From: an uncultured Collinsella sp.
Lineage (GTDB): Bacteria; Actinomycetota; Coriobacteriia; Coriobacteriales; Coriobacteriaceae
DNA length: 37,137 bases
Assembly (NCBI GenBank): GCA_902495945.1
Contig: CABUZD010000004.1
Location: forward strand, 1-37,137
Direction: 5' to 3'
Part shown: positions 1-7,930 of the stretch, one piece after another
How the letters are laid out: every line of letters starts with the position of its first letter
How positions within the stretch are numbered: position 1 is the first letter of the stretch
Notes under the pieces: model-generated
What the model saw: only the letters and a program-made list of their open reading frames with translations
What the model was told of the DNA's origin: nothing
Databases searched by the model: none
Translations under genes and position numbers: made by a program

Positions 1-1247
1 AATTCCAAGGTCTTGCCTCCGTCTGGGGCAACGGCGTATAGACGCAGTTTAGCGGTGGTTACAGGGTCGACAACCGTGACCTTTTTAGTTTCGTTTCGAG
101 TATTCTTGGCGCCCAACAAGGTGAGCAGTGTTGGGGCCACGACCTCGCCCGATGGCAAAAAGACGACTTCGATGGATTCGGGAAATGCGATGATGGCCGA
201 CTTGCGGACGGGCTGATTGGCGGCGGCAACTTCGATGTTCGCAGCGTCGATGACCTCTGTGTGGTCGAGCGCGGCAAGCACGCAGCAGTTACCCTCATCA
301 ATTTCTTGAGGATCAGCAAGCCCCAGGCTGTCCGCGAGCTCGGGGTCGTTTGGAACGGCAGCGGGCTCATTCGATGCTTCGAAAGAAGCTGGGACGCTGT
401 TTGTCGGCGACGGCGTGTCGCCCGCACCTGCTTCTTTGTCCGCGCTCTCTTCTTGTATGGTTGCATTGATGGGTTCGTCGTTTGAGGGGAGCGTCTTGGC
501 GTCAAGCGCGGAGGGGAGAATTCCGATGGCTCCTGATCCGTTCCACTCCATTTCGAGAAGCGCCGGGTCGGCAAGAATGCGTTGCCTGCTTTGCGCGTGG
601 GCATCGATTTCAATAGGGCCTGCCTCTATCCCTCGTGTAAGGCTGAGTGATCCGGCTGGCTTCTCGAAATGAGCGTCTGTGTCTTTGGTGCTGACGGCGT
701 AGAACAGCAGGGACGCTTCTCCCGCCGCGATGGCATCGGTACCGGCTTTGGTCAGCCGCAACGATGCCGTGAATGAGAGGGTGGGCTGCGCATCATCTGC
801 ATTCGCGGCGGCGCAGCCCAGACATATACCGCCTCCTTTCTCAAAAAACGTACCGTCGAAGGCGACCTTCGCTCCGTTCGCCGAGTCATCGACCGAAGCG
901 ATGTCGATGCGCAGCTCTAAATTGCATGGATCGCCATCCGCATCGAGCACAACCGAGCGCCACGTGCAGACGGTGCACCCCGCCTGGGAGCCGTTTGCCT
1001 TGTTCGAACGCTTGATATCCACGACTATCGAGCCGTCCGTATCACGACGAAGGCATCCCGAGGTTGAGACCGCGGCCTGTGCGATCGAAAAACGCTCGCA
1101 CGCAATGGTACTCGACGGATTTGGGGCGGAACTTAGGGCTGCTGGTAAGGAGTCTGCCATGACGGGAGTCGCCCAAGCGGCGACAGGCGTTCCGGTTGCG
1201 AGCGCGCCGCAAAGTGCGACGACGGGCAAAAGGTTCTTCGATGCCAT
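1..1247 (-). CDS. Large secreted cell-surface protein, 3' end outside window
   Basis: The frame is open from an ATG at 1247 to the left edge without a stop, giving at least 415 residues. The start has a good ribosome binding site (AAGGAG, 5 nt upstream). Residues 1-31 form a signal peptide (a hydrophobic run after MASKN, with possible cleavage after AWA or VMA). The mature part has a Cys-containing, beta-rich segment at about 75-150 (CTVC and CLGC pairs), then further beta-like sequence, a Pro/Ala/Glu/Asp-rich low-complexity linker at about 255-320, and another folded segment towards the edge. It is the last visible gene of the minus-strand envelope operon and lies 18 bp after the small sortase-substrate-like gene. 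I do not recognise a family. The missing C-terminus could carry a sorting signal or membrane anchor. A plus-strand frame opposite it (730-1260) is low-complexity and lacks these features. Confidence 0.75.
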   Translation of the reverse strand, partial: MASKNLLPVVALCGALATGTPVAAWATPVMADSLPAALSSAPNPSSTIACERFSIAQAAVSTSGCLRRDTDGSIVVDIKRSNKANGSQAGCTVCTWRSVVLDADGDPCNLELRIDIASVDDSANGAKVAFDGTFFEKGGGICLGCAAANADDAQPTLSFTASLRLTKAGTDAIAAGEASLLFYAVSTKDTDAHFEKPAGSLSLTRGIEAGPIEIDAHAQSRQRILADPALLEMEWNGSGAIGILPSALDAKTLPSNDEPINATIQEESADKEAGAGDTPSPTNSVPASFEASNEPAAVPNDPELADSLGLADPQEIDEGNCCVLAALDHTEVIDAANIEVAAANQPVRKSAIIAFPESIEVVFLPSGEVVAPTLLTLLGAKNTRNETKKVTVVDPVTTAKLRLYAVAPDGGKTLE

Positions 1248-1265
1248 GGGGTCTCCTTAGCTAAT

Positions 1266-1577
1266 TTAGTGCGGCCTGTCCGTGTTTTGTTTCTGGCTGC
1301 GTTTGATGTGCAGACCGAGGCCGGCGGTTCCCGCGCCTGCTGCTGTGGCGCCTGCTGCCAAGAGCCAACGTCCATCGCCTGTCTGCGCCAACGGTTCTTC
1401 GCGGTCGCCGCGGTCGAGCTCCGAGAGGTCGACCGTCACTTGTGTGGCGGCCTGCGCCTGTTCTTGCTGGGCAAAGGCCATGGCTGGCCCAAACGCTAGG
1501 ATGCTGACGGCGGCGGCCAGGGCGACGGCCTTATGCCGTGTGCACACCGGGCTCGACCGTCCAGGTGATCGTTGCAA
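1266..1577 (-). CDS. Very small secreted protein with LAQTGD sortase sorting signal
   Basis: The longest frame is 103 residues from a TTG at 1577. A GTG ten codons later would give 93 residues and a more typical signal peptide (basic VCTRHK, hydrophobic stretch, AFA cleavage site). Only about 30 mature residues separate the signal peptide from LAQTGD, a hydrophobic Ala/Gly-rich span and a basic tail (KRSQK). That is the three-part layout of a sortase substrate. LAxTG rather than LPxTG is the motif known for class E sortases of actinobacteria, so attachment to peptidoglycan by such an enzyme is inferred. No sortase gene lies in this window. The start overlaps the end of the upstream secreted-protein gene by 47 nt (27 nt if the GTG is used), suggesting translational coupling. 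Start choice is uncertain because both candidates have weak ribosome binding sites. Confidence 0.65.
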   Translation of the reverse strand: MQRSPGRSSPVCTRHKAVALAAAVSILAFGPAMAFAQQEQAQAATQVTVDLSELDRGDREEPLAQTGDGRWLLAAGATAAGAGTAGLGLHIKRSQKQNTDRPH

Positions 1578-2130
1578 CCTGATCGCCTTCGCCGGTTACG
1601 TGGAAGATGTCGCGCGTGACGCGGGCGACGTTTCCGCTTGTCTTGAGCTTAATTTTGTCTGTGCCGCCGGCAATGCCCTGGTAGCCCATGTCGAAGGCTG
1701 CATTCTTGGAAAGATCGAGGCCCGTCCCCTGCATTGCGGCGCTGGCGTTCTGGAGTGCGCCGTCGGGGCCGACCTTAAAGTCGATGGAGTTCTGCGCGGT
1801 TCCGGCCTTGGCGTCGGCAGCAATGGTCCAGGTGTTCATGGCGTCGATCTTCATGTTGGTGACATGGATGCCGTAGGCCGAATGATTGTCGATGGTGGTC
1901 GCGTCTTCTGAGGGGCCCTGAAGCGTGCCGTCGGCCTTGGCGACGAAGGGAATAACCGTCGGAACTTTGAACTCAACGTTGTCGATCTCGGTCCTGACCA
2001 TTACTTTCGTGGTTCCAACGCGCCCGGCCGCCATAGCTGGCGTCGGGGCAGCGCCCATTGCGAGCGCGAGCGCGAGCCCTGCGCCCACGACGAGCGCTCT
2101 GGCTCCGTTCATGTTTCTGGTGATGTCCAT
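1531..2130 (-). CDS. Secreted beta-rich protein of unknown function
   Basis: 199 residues. The ATG at 2130 is preceded by AAAGGAA at good spacing. Residues 1-35 are a clear signal peptide (a long Ala/Leu/Gly core ending in AMA-AG). The mature protein alternates short beta-like strands with Gly/Asp/Asn turns and has no Cys. It contains VPTVIPFVAKADGTL near the N-terminus and ends with ATITWTVEPG. This pattern suggests an extracellular beta-sandwich, perhaps a structural surface or fibre subunit, but I do not recognise the family. It has no membrane anchor or sorting motif of its own; the next gene, overlapping it by 47 nt, encodes little besides a sorting signal. It belongs to the minus-strand envelope operon, about 90 nt after the membrane-anchored protein gene. 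Confidence 0.8.
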   Translation of the reverse strand: MDITRNMNGARALVVGAGLALALAMGAAPTPAMAAGRVGTTKVMVRTEIDNVEFKVPTVIPFVAKADGTLQGPSEDATTIDNHSAYGIHVTNMKIDAMNTWTIAADAKAGTAQNSIDFKVGPDGALQNASAAMQGTGLDLSKNAAFDMGYQGIAGGTDKIKLKTSGNVARVTRDIFHVTGEGDQVATITWTVEPGVHTA

Positions 2131-2220
2131 GGTCGTTCCTTTCTATTCGCCGCGGGCCGTCCCCGCGATGATTGGACGAATGCTGGTGAATTGCGTGCGG
2201 TGCCGCGTCGGCCGGAAAAG

Positions 2221-2730
2221 CTAGTTCTCGGCTTGCTCAACCCGCACCTTGACACGTGTCGGATTGCCGTGGCTGTCGAGGGTCTTGGCATCGAGTGCCT
2301 GGATCTCGATGTACGCCTCGCCTTCTTTGATGTCGCCGGCGGGGCACGTCTCGATTGTCTTGCCGGTCTCGACCACACCGGATTCGTACATGGTCTCGTC
2401 GTTTTGGATGACGCGGAATCGCTGGGGAAATTTATTGTCTTGGACGTTTTGCACGTTGACGCGCAGCTTGCCGTCCTCCTGCAGCTGAGCGACCGGCGCG
2501 ACCGAAATCGTCATCATGTTGTCGCGGACGATAGCGTCGAGCTCATCTTGGATTTCCTGACGCGTTTTGCCCTCGGCCGTCGTAACCGAAGCGCCCGCCT
2601 CGGGTACGGGCTGCGACTGCCAAGCGTATAGTCCTACGGCGACAAGGGCGCAGACGATGGCCAAACAGGCAACGATGAGCTTTTTGCGACGACCCAGGCC
2701 TACAAAGTGGGGTGGCCTCTTCGCGCTCAT
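2221..2730 (-). CDS. Membrane-anchored extracytoplasmic protein, unknown function
   Basis: 169 residues. A basic N-terminus (GRRKK) is followed by one hydrophobic segment at about 18-38, which fits a signal anchor with the rest outside the cell. The outer domain starts with a charged, probably helical part (TTAEGKTRQEIQDELDAI) and continues as a beta-rich region containing one Cys. It ends with a strand-like tail (TRVKVRVEQAEN). No catalytic motif is visible. Its ATG overlaps the TGA of the preceding 98-residue gene (ATGA), so the two are translationally coupled. I infer a structural or assembly role in the envelope cluster because its neighbours are secreted. The family is not recognised. 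Confidence 0.8.
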   Translation of the reverse strand: MSAKRPPHFVGLGRRKKLIVACLAIVCALVAVGLYAWQSQPVPEAGASVTTAEGKTRQEIQDELDAIVRDNMMTISVAPVAQLQEDGKLRVNVQNVQDNKFPQRFRVIQNDETMYESGVVETGKTIETCPAGDIKEGEAYIEIQALDAKTLDSHGNPTRVKVRVEQAEN

Positions 2731-3023
2731 GCGGCATCCTTGGCGGTATAGATGCGCGCAAAGGTGGACGGGTCCGCTCCAAAGAGCATGTGAAGCATCA
2801 GGCGGCGCGAGTAAGCAAGCTCGTCGAAGTCGGGAGGGAGCTCGATGTCGTGGATATGCGCGATGTGGTGGGCGAGCGCCGAGAACGACTCGGGGTCGCA
2901 GATCACATCGGTGGTAACGTGGTAGACCGTCGTATCGGGGAATGCCTCTTCGTCGAAAGGCAGGAGATGGGGATCGTCGTCGACTTCGATGGCGATGCCG
3001 TACTGGGGCCAGTAATATGCCAT
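2727..3023 (-). CDS. Small cytoplasmic-looking protein of unknown function
   Basis: 98 residues. I chose the ATG at 3023 because GGGAGG stands 5 nt upstream; a longer frame to 3104 has no good ribosome binding site and its extra 27 residues are basic and compositionally different. There is no signal peptide or membrane segment. The protein is acidic and His/Asp-rich (EVDDDPHLLPFDEEAF, ALAHHIAHIHDIELPPDFDEL), which might reflect metal binding, but no known motif is seen. It is the first gene of the minus-strand envelope operon and overlaps the next gene by 4 nt, so it may be regulatory or accessory to that operon. Function unknown. Confidence 0.75.
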   Translation of the reverse strand: MAYYWPQYGIAIEVDDDPHLLPFDEEAFPDTTVYHVTTDVICDPESFSALAHHIAHIHDIELPPDFDELAYSRRLMLHMLFGADPSTFARIYTAKDAA

Positions 3024-3044
3024 GGGAACCTCCCTGCTTCTTGG

Positions 3045-3068
3045 GCCAAAACTTCTATCGGTTTTGGC
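3045..3068. promoter_or_regulatory. Perfect 8-bp hairpin in the envelope-operon leader
   Basis: GCCAAAAC (3045-3052) and GTTTTGGC (3061-3068) are exact inverted repeats around an 8-nt loop. They lie about 22 nt upstream of the first start codon of the minus-strand envelope operon, so the element would form in its 5' leader or act as a DNA operator. No attenuator partner or U-tract was found. Confidence 0.4.
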
Positions 3069-3097
3069 TGTCGATGCCGACCGTATCAGTCGCAACT

Positions 3098-3115
3098 TGA
3101 CCAATTTCTGACCAA
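3098..3115. promoter_or_regulatory. Direct repeat TGACCAA spaced 11 bp, candidate operator
   Basis: TGACCAA occurs at 3098-3104 and 3109-3115, an 11-bp step that puts both copies on the same face of the helix. On the minus strand this reads TTGGTCA twice, and a further GTCA lies 12 bp before them. Such spacing is typical of response-regulator sites in general. It sits in the divergent region (3024-3369) between the envelope operon and the dehydrogenase/Etf operon, so it could serve either. Apart from this and the nearby hairpin I see nothing convincing in that 346-bp gap. Confidence 0.3.
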
Positions 3116-3369
3116 ATGCTTGACGGATTGGCGTCTCAGCAGGTAAAAGGCGGCAAAAATTACTTCAACTTTTTTCGGGCGACAATCGAGCGATCGGCGA
3201 CGGCGGGGCCATATGTGTCAAAAGCATCGTCTGCCGAGGAAACCTTGCCGCTCGCCGAATTGCACGAACGTAAAAATCGCCAATTATGGAGACGGTCTCG
3301 AACACGTCGACGAAACGATGCGGTAACATCTCCCTGCAAACACTGTAGTTAGCTAAAGGGGGAGTTCGC

Positions 3370-4971
3370 GTGTCTGCAACCATCAAACCCTTCACCGACG
3401 AGTTCGAAGAGTATGGCCGCGATGAGTCTCGCACGTCGGGCGAGGCCTCGAGCATCTCGTTTCCGACAACGGAAGACGAGGTCCGTGCCATTTTGGAAAA
3501 GCTCCATGCCGAGCGTGTCCCGGTAACGGTTCAGGGCGCCCGAACCGGCCTTGCCGCCGGTGCCGTGCCCCACGGCGGGCATATCCTCAATACTTCCCGT
3601 ATGAATCGCTACTTGGGCCTTCGCCGCGATGAACAAGGTCGCTTTCTACTGCGCGTGGAGCCGGGTGTTGTGCTTTCTGAGCTGCGCAAGCAGCTGGGCA
3701 AGAAGGTGCTGCCGACTGCTGGTTGGGACCAGGCATCGCTTGAGGCCTACGAGGAGTTCCAAGAGGCCCCCGAGCAGTTCTTTCCCACCGATCCCACCGA
3801 GACGTCTGCCTGTCTGGGCGGCATGGCGGCATGTAACGCCTCTGGTGCCCGCAGCTACGCCTACGGCTCCTTGCGCCCACATATCACGGGACTCCACGTC
3901 GCGCTGCCTGATGGCGATTTGCTTGAGCTTCAGCGCGGCGAGGCTTTTGCCCAGGGCCGCCACCTGTCGCTCGTGACGGCAGCGGGCCGTACGCTCGAGC
4001 TCGATCTTCCCGGCTATACCATGCCCAAAACAAAAAATGCCTCAGGCTATTTCGTTGCGGACGAAATGGACGCCATCGACCTCTTTATTGGTGCGTGCGG
4101 CACACTCGGCGTCATTACCGAGCTCGAGATCGCCCTGCAGGCGGCGCCTGCGGTCGTTTGGGGTGTGAGCTGCTTTTTCGATAGCGAAGACAAGGCCGTG
4201 TCCTTTACCGATTCCGTGCGTCCCGTCCTGTCCCATGCGGCTGCCATCGAGTACTTCGACGCTGGCGCCCTGGATATTCTACGTCGCCAGCGCGAGCAGT
4301 CGACGGCGTTTGCCTCGCTGCCGTCGCTCGACAAAGACGCCAAGGTCTGTGTCTACGTGGAGCTCGACTGCGATGACGAGGCCCAGGCGACCGAGGAACT
4401 GTACCACCTGGGATGGGTGCTGGAGCTTGCGGGCGGCCGCGACGATGCGACATGGGTCGCGCGCACCGAGGTCGATCGCGAGTGCCAGCGATTCTTCCGC
4501 CACGCGGTGCCCGAGAGCGTCAACATGCTTATCGACGAGCGTCGCCGCACCGACCCCACCATCACCAAGCTGGGCTCGGACATGTCGGTGCCCAATGCAC
4601 GCCTTGCCGATGTCGTGGCCCTCTATCGCCGCACACTGGCCGAAAGCGGGCTTGAATCTGCTGCCTGGGGGCACATCGGTAACAACCATCTGCATGTGAA
4701 CATCCTGCCGCGCGATGCGCAAGACTACCGTCGCGGTGGCGAGCTGTTTGCCCAGTGGGCTGCGGAGGTAACGGCTATGGGCGGCGCCGTCTCCGCCGAA
4801 CACGGCGTCGGCAAGATCAAGGCTGGCTTCTTGGAGACGATGTACGGCCACGAGGCCATGGTCGAGTCGGCGCAGCTCAAGCTCCAGCTCGATCCTGCCG
4901 GCCAGCTGGGTCGCGGCAACCTGTTTGCGGAGAAGCTCTTGGATGAACTCGTCCAGAAAGGGGGCGCGTGA
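3370..4971 (+). CDS. FAD-linked 2-hydroxyacid (lactate/glycolate-type) dehydrogenase
   Basis: 533 residues from a GTG at 3370 (AAAGGGGGAG about 6 nt upstream). It belongs to the GlcD/D-lactate dehydrogenase family, with an N-terminal FAD_binding_4 domain and a C-terminal FAD-oxidase_C domain. Visible marks: QGARTGLAAGAVP at 55-67 and GACGTLGVITE at 241-251 for FAD binding, and GHIGNNHLHVN at 434-444 and SAEHGVGKIK at 475-484 in the catalytic half. Family members oxidise D-lactate, glycolate or longer 2-hydroxyacids. The stop overlaps the region where etfB starts, and etfB-etfA follow directly. I therefore infer a dehydrogenase/Etf complex like LctD of Acetobacterium woodii, where NAD-dependent lactate oxidation is driven by reduced ferredoxin. 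The true substrate cannot be told from sequence. No lactate permease or racemase lies beside it. Confidence 0.92.
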   Translation: MSATIKPFTDEFEEYGRDESRTSGEASSISFPTTEDEVRAILEKLHAERVPVTVQGARTGLAAGAVPHGGHILNTSRMNRYLGLRRDEQGRFLLRVEPGVVLSELRKQLGKKVLPTAGWDQASLEAYEEFQEAPEQFFPTDPTETSACLGGMAACNASGARSYAYGSLRPHITGLHVALPDGDLLELQRGEAFAQGRHLSLVTAAGRTLELDLPGYTMPKTKNASGYFVADEMDAIDLFIGACGTLGVITELEIALQAAPAVVWGVSCFFDSEDKAVSFTDSVRPVLSHAAAIEYFDAGALDILRRQREQSTAFASLPSLDKDAKVCVYVELDCDDEAQATEELYHLGWVLELAGGRDDATWVARTEVDRECQRFFRHAVPESVNMLIDERRRTDPTITKLGSDMSVPNARLADVVALYRRTLAESGLESAAWGHIGNNHLHVNILPRDAQDYRRGGELFAQWAAEVTAMGGAVSAEHGVGKIKAGFLETMYGHEAMVESAQLKLQLDPAGQLGRGNLFAEKLLDELVQKGGA

Positions 4972-4973
4972 AT

Positions 4974-5789
4974 ATGAGTGATTTCCATATGGTGGTGTGC
5001 GTTAAGGCCGTGCCGGGCAGCACCGAGGTCAAGATGGACCCCAAGACCAATACCATCGTGCGTGATGGCAAGCAGGCGGTCATTAACCCGTTCGTTGCGA
5101 GCGCTCTGGAATGCGCGCTGGCGCTGAAGGACGACTTTATCGGCTTTGGCATGGACGTGCGCGTGACGGTGGTGTCGATGGGCATCCCCGCGACCGAGTC
5201 GCTGCTGCGCGACTGCAGCGCTCGAGGTGCCGACGACGCGCTGCTGCTGACCGATCGCGCCTTTGCAGGTGCCGATACCCTGGCAACCACCTATGCCCTC
5301 AAGTGCGGCATCGAGGCGCTCGACGAGGACTTCGACCTGCTCATCTGCGGCAAGATGGCGGTGGATGGCGATACGGCCCAGATTGGCCCCGAGCTTGCCG
5401 GTGCTTTTGAGATTCCCTGTGTGACCGACGTGAGCTGCGTGCAAAGCGCGGGCTTTACGACCTGTGGTTCACTGGCGCTTGTTCACGGCTGCGATGCCGG
5501 CGAGGAGACGGTGTGTCTTGAGATGCCGTGCGTGATGACGACTGCCAAGGAGATTGGCCAGTTGCGTATGCCGAGTATTGCCGGTATTCGCGCGGCGGAG
5601 GAGGCGGACGTGCGCGTGGTCAGTGCCGCCGACGTGAACGCCGACCCCGCGCGTTGCGGTCTTGCCGGGTCGCCGACACAGGTCGTGCGCTCGTTTGTGC
5701 CCGACCGTGACCAAACGTGCGAGGACGTTGACGGAACGGCGTCCGAGCAGGCGGCAAAACTTGCCAAGATTATCGAGGGGATGGCATAG
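4974..5789 (+). CDS. etfB: Electron transfer flavoprotein beta subunit (LctB-like)
   Basis: 271 residues from the ATG at 4974, chosen because the AAAGGGGG at 4957-4964 is 9 nt away; a GTG at 4968 overlapping the upstream stop is only 3 nt from it. Typical EtfB features are CVKAVPGS near the N-terminus, the GADDALLLTD segment, and CGKMAVDGDTAQIGPELAG. The DGDTAQ(I/V)GP form of this loop is characteristic of Etfs that carry FAD instead of AMP in the beta subunit, as electron-bifurcating types do. The partner EtfA starts immediately after the stop. The protein would pass electrons between NADH, ferredoxin and the FAD dehydrogenase encoded upstream. The family assignment is secure; bifurcation is inferred. 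Confidence 0.93.
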   Translation: MSDFHMVVCVKAVPGSTEVKMDPKTNTIVRDGKQAVINPFVASALECALALKDDFIGFGMDVRVTVVSMGIPATESLLRDCSARGADDALLLTDRAFAGADTLATTYALKCGIEALDEDFDLLICGKMAVDGDTAQIGPELAGAFEIPCVTDVSCVQSAGFTTCGSLALVHGCDAGEETVCLEMPCVMTTAKEIGQLRMPSIAGIRAAEEADVRVVSAADVNADPARCGLAGSPTQVVRSFVPDRDQTCEDVDGTASEQAAKLAKIIEGMA

Positions 5790-6995
5790 ATGAGCGGACT
5801 GATTATCGATAGCGAAGCCTGTATCGGCTGCGGTCGCTGCGTTCGCGCCTGTGCCTCGGGCGGCATCGTAGTGGAAGGCGAGCGACCCAGCCGATGCGCC
5901 CGCGTAACCGACGGCTGCATCCTATGCGGTGGGTGCGTCGACGCCTGCCCTGTCAACGCTATCTCGATCGAGCGTGACGAGGCCGCTGGTGCGGTTGACC
6001 TCGATGCGTATCGAGACATTTGGGTATTCGTGCAGACCGACGAGCACGATACGGTGACTCCCGTTGCCTATGAGCTTATGGGCAAGGGCCGCGAGCTTGC
6101 CGATGCGCGCGGCTGCCGTCTGGTGGCACTGGTCGGTATGGGTCCCGAGGGTTCTCTCGGCGACCTGGAGCATCTGGTTTGCGCGGGCGCCGACGAAGTC
6201 CTGGCCTGTCGCGACGAGCGCCTGCGCCAAAACGATGCGGAGGTCTACGCCCGCTTGATCTGCGATTTGGTAGCCGAATGCAAACCCGAGGCCATCCTAT
6301 ACGGTGCGACCGCCTTTGGCCGCGAACTGGCACCCGGCGTTGCCGTGCGCTTGCAGACGGGCCTTACGGCTGACTGCACCGTACTTTCGATGGATACGGA
6401 GACGGGACTGCTGCAACAGACGCGTCCGGCGTTTGGCGGCAACCTAATGGCCACCATCGTCTGCCCCAATCATCGTCCCCAGATGGCAACGGTTCGTCCC
6501 GGCATCTTTAAGGCGCCCGACTTTGACTACAACCGCTCTGGCACGATCACCCAGATATCGCTTGCGGATGATGCTAAGGCCCGTGTCGAGATCTCGATTC
6601 CCGCCGAGGAGTGGGGGCGGCAGGCTTCGATCGCCGATGCCGAGCGCCTGGTCGTGGTGGGTCGCGGCATTGGTTCCAAGAAAAACCTGCCGCTGATGCG
6701 AAGGCTCGCCGAGGCTCTGGGAGCCGAGCTTGGTTGCACGCGACCTGTCGTGGAGGCCGGCTGGTTGGAGTATCGCCATCAGATTGGCCAGACCGGCGTA
6801 TCGGTTTCGCCCAAGCTTCTCGTGAGTATCGGTGTTTCGGGCGCCATCCAGCATCTTGCCGGCATCGGTGGGGCGGAGTGCATTATCGCCATCAATGAGG
6901 ACCCGGATGCCCCCATTTTCGGCGCTGCCCAGTACAAGGTTGTTGGGGACGCCGTCGAGGTCGTCGAGGAGCTGCTGGCCCAGCTTGAGCGCTAG
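5790..6995 (+). CDS. etfA: Electron transfer flavoprotein alpha subunit with N-terminal ferredoxin domain (LctC-like)
   Basis: 401 residues, longer than plain EtfA (about 310-330) because residues 1-60 form a 2x[4Fe-4S] ferredoxin domain. Cys11, 14, 17, 21 and Cys43, 46, 49, 53 make two complete CxxCxxCxxxC sets. The EtfA body follows. Its C-terminal FAD domain shows GRGIGSKKN, GQTGVSVSPKL, SGAIQHLAG and AINEDPDAPIF. A ferredoxin domain fused to EtfA is the hallmark of the lactate dehydrogenase/Etf complex (LctC) and of related bifurcating Etfs, and offers an electron entry for reduced ferredoxin. The ATG follows the etfB stop without a gap. Its TAG stop shares the palindrome CTAG with the stop of the convergent HD-domain gene. 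Confidence 0.93.
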   Translation: MSGLIIDSEACIGCGRCVRACASGGIVVEGERPSRCARVTDGCILCGGCVDACPVNAISIERDEAAGAVDLDAYRDIWVFVQTDEHDTVTPVAYELMGKGRELADARGCRLVALVGMGPEGSLGDLEHLVCAGADEVLACRDERLRQNDAEVYARLICDLVAECKPEAILYGATAFGRELAPGVAVRLQTGLTADCTVLSMDTETGLLQQTRPAFGGNLMATIVCPNHRPQMATVRPGIFKAPDFDYNRSGTITQISLADDAKARVEISIPAEEWGRQASIADAERLVVVGRGIGSKKNLPLMRRLAEALGAELGCTRPVVEAGWLEYRHQIGQTGVSVSPKLLVSIGVSGAIQHLAGIGGAECIIAINEDPDAPIFGAAQYKVVGDAVEVVEELLAQLER

Positions 6996-7804
6996 GCGCG
7001 CGCCAGCCAGTCGCGCATCTCGTCCTTTAGGCGGCTCCAGGTTGCCTGCGTGGCGGGGTCGGTAAAGGGCTGTGTAATGCCAAAGGGCGCGTCGAGCAGG
7101 CGGTGGATATCACCCTGTTCGCGCGCCAGCGCACGGCTTGCCGGATAGACGAGCTCAAACATAAAGCAGATAAGCCCCACCAAGAAGTCGGCGGGCTCAT
7201 CGCGCTCATCGCGTGCGACGCAGCGGTGCTCGTCAAAGGCGGCAAGTGTCGGCGACGAGAAACGGCTGCCGAGAAACGTCTTCTCGTCCACCTTGAGGAT
7301 AGTGTCGACGGTGCTGTCGGCGATGGTGCGCATAATGTCGATCTTGTCACCATCGCGCACGATATCGCAGAAGCTTCGCGTGCGCACGTCGAGCTGCGCG
7401 GGTAGACGGAAATCGCTGTGATAGGCAATGCTCGCTCGGATGAGCTCATCTTCTGCCGGGTCATCGATAAAGTCGCGGATGCTCGTTACGGCGGGTGCAT
7501 CGGCGGGATTCTCGCCAAAGAGGACCTCGATGCCCAGCGCCGCATGGCTCATGCTCTCGGCGTCCTTAAAGGTGTCCCAGCGTCGCAGCTGCTCGAAGCG
7601 GCCCATATCGTGTAGCAGGCCGCAAAGCCATGCCAGGTCAATATCTTCTGACGACCAGCCCTGCTCGCGCGCTACGGCATCGCATGCCTCGGCCACGTGG
7701 TACGTATGCTCGATTTTGAGCGCGATGCGTGGGTTGGTGGCGTCGTAGGCATCGGTGTAGCTTTTGAAGGCCGCGCGCGCCCGGTCTCGATCGATAGCTG
7801 TCAT
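6992..7804 (-). CDS. HD-domain phosphohydrolase-like protein
   Basis: 270 residues from the ATG at 7804, with AGGAAG upstream. It has the layout of the HD metal-dependent phosphohydrolase superfamily: IEHTYHVAEA (His36), then LLHDMGRF (His65-Asp66), and a later Asp in RDGDKIDIMR. HD proteins hydrolyse nucleotides or other phosphoesters. No extra domain such as an HD-GYP signature or a nucleotide-sensing module is visible, so the substrate is unknown. It is a single minus-strand gene whose stop overlaps that of etfA by 3 bp, and it has no operon partner. Confidence 0.85.
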   Translation of the reverse strand: MTAIDRDRARAAFKSYTDAYDATNPRIALKIEHTYHVAEACDAVAREQGWSSEDIDLAWLCGLLHDMGRFEQLRRWDTFKDAESMSHAALGIEVLFGENPADAPAVTSIRDFIDDPAEDELIRASIAYHSDFRLPAQLDVRTRSFCDIVRDGDKIDIMRTIADSTVDTILKVDEKTFLGSRFSSPTLAAFDEHRCVARDERDEPADFLVGLICFMFELVYPASRALAREQGDIHRLLDAPFGITQPFTDPATQATWSRLKDEMRDWLARA

Positions 7805-7930
7805 AATGACTTCCTAAAAAGTTGTGTCTTTCGATCCGGTGGCAATTGTAGGTGAACTCGGTTGCTGTCGGATGATGATTCTGCCGTGTCGCTACATGCG
7901 GTTCGGAGACCTTGTCAGGATGAGAAGCGT

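Noticed and set aside
730..1260. A 176-codon plus-strand frame near the left edge
   Set aside because: The opposite strand carries a longer frame with a signal peptide and a good ribosome binding site that fits the operon.
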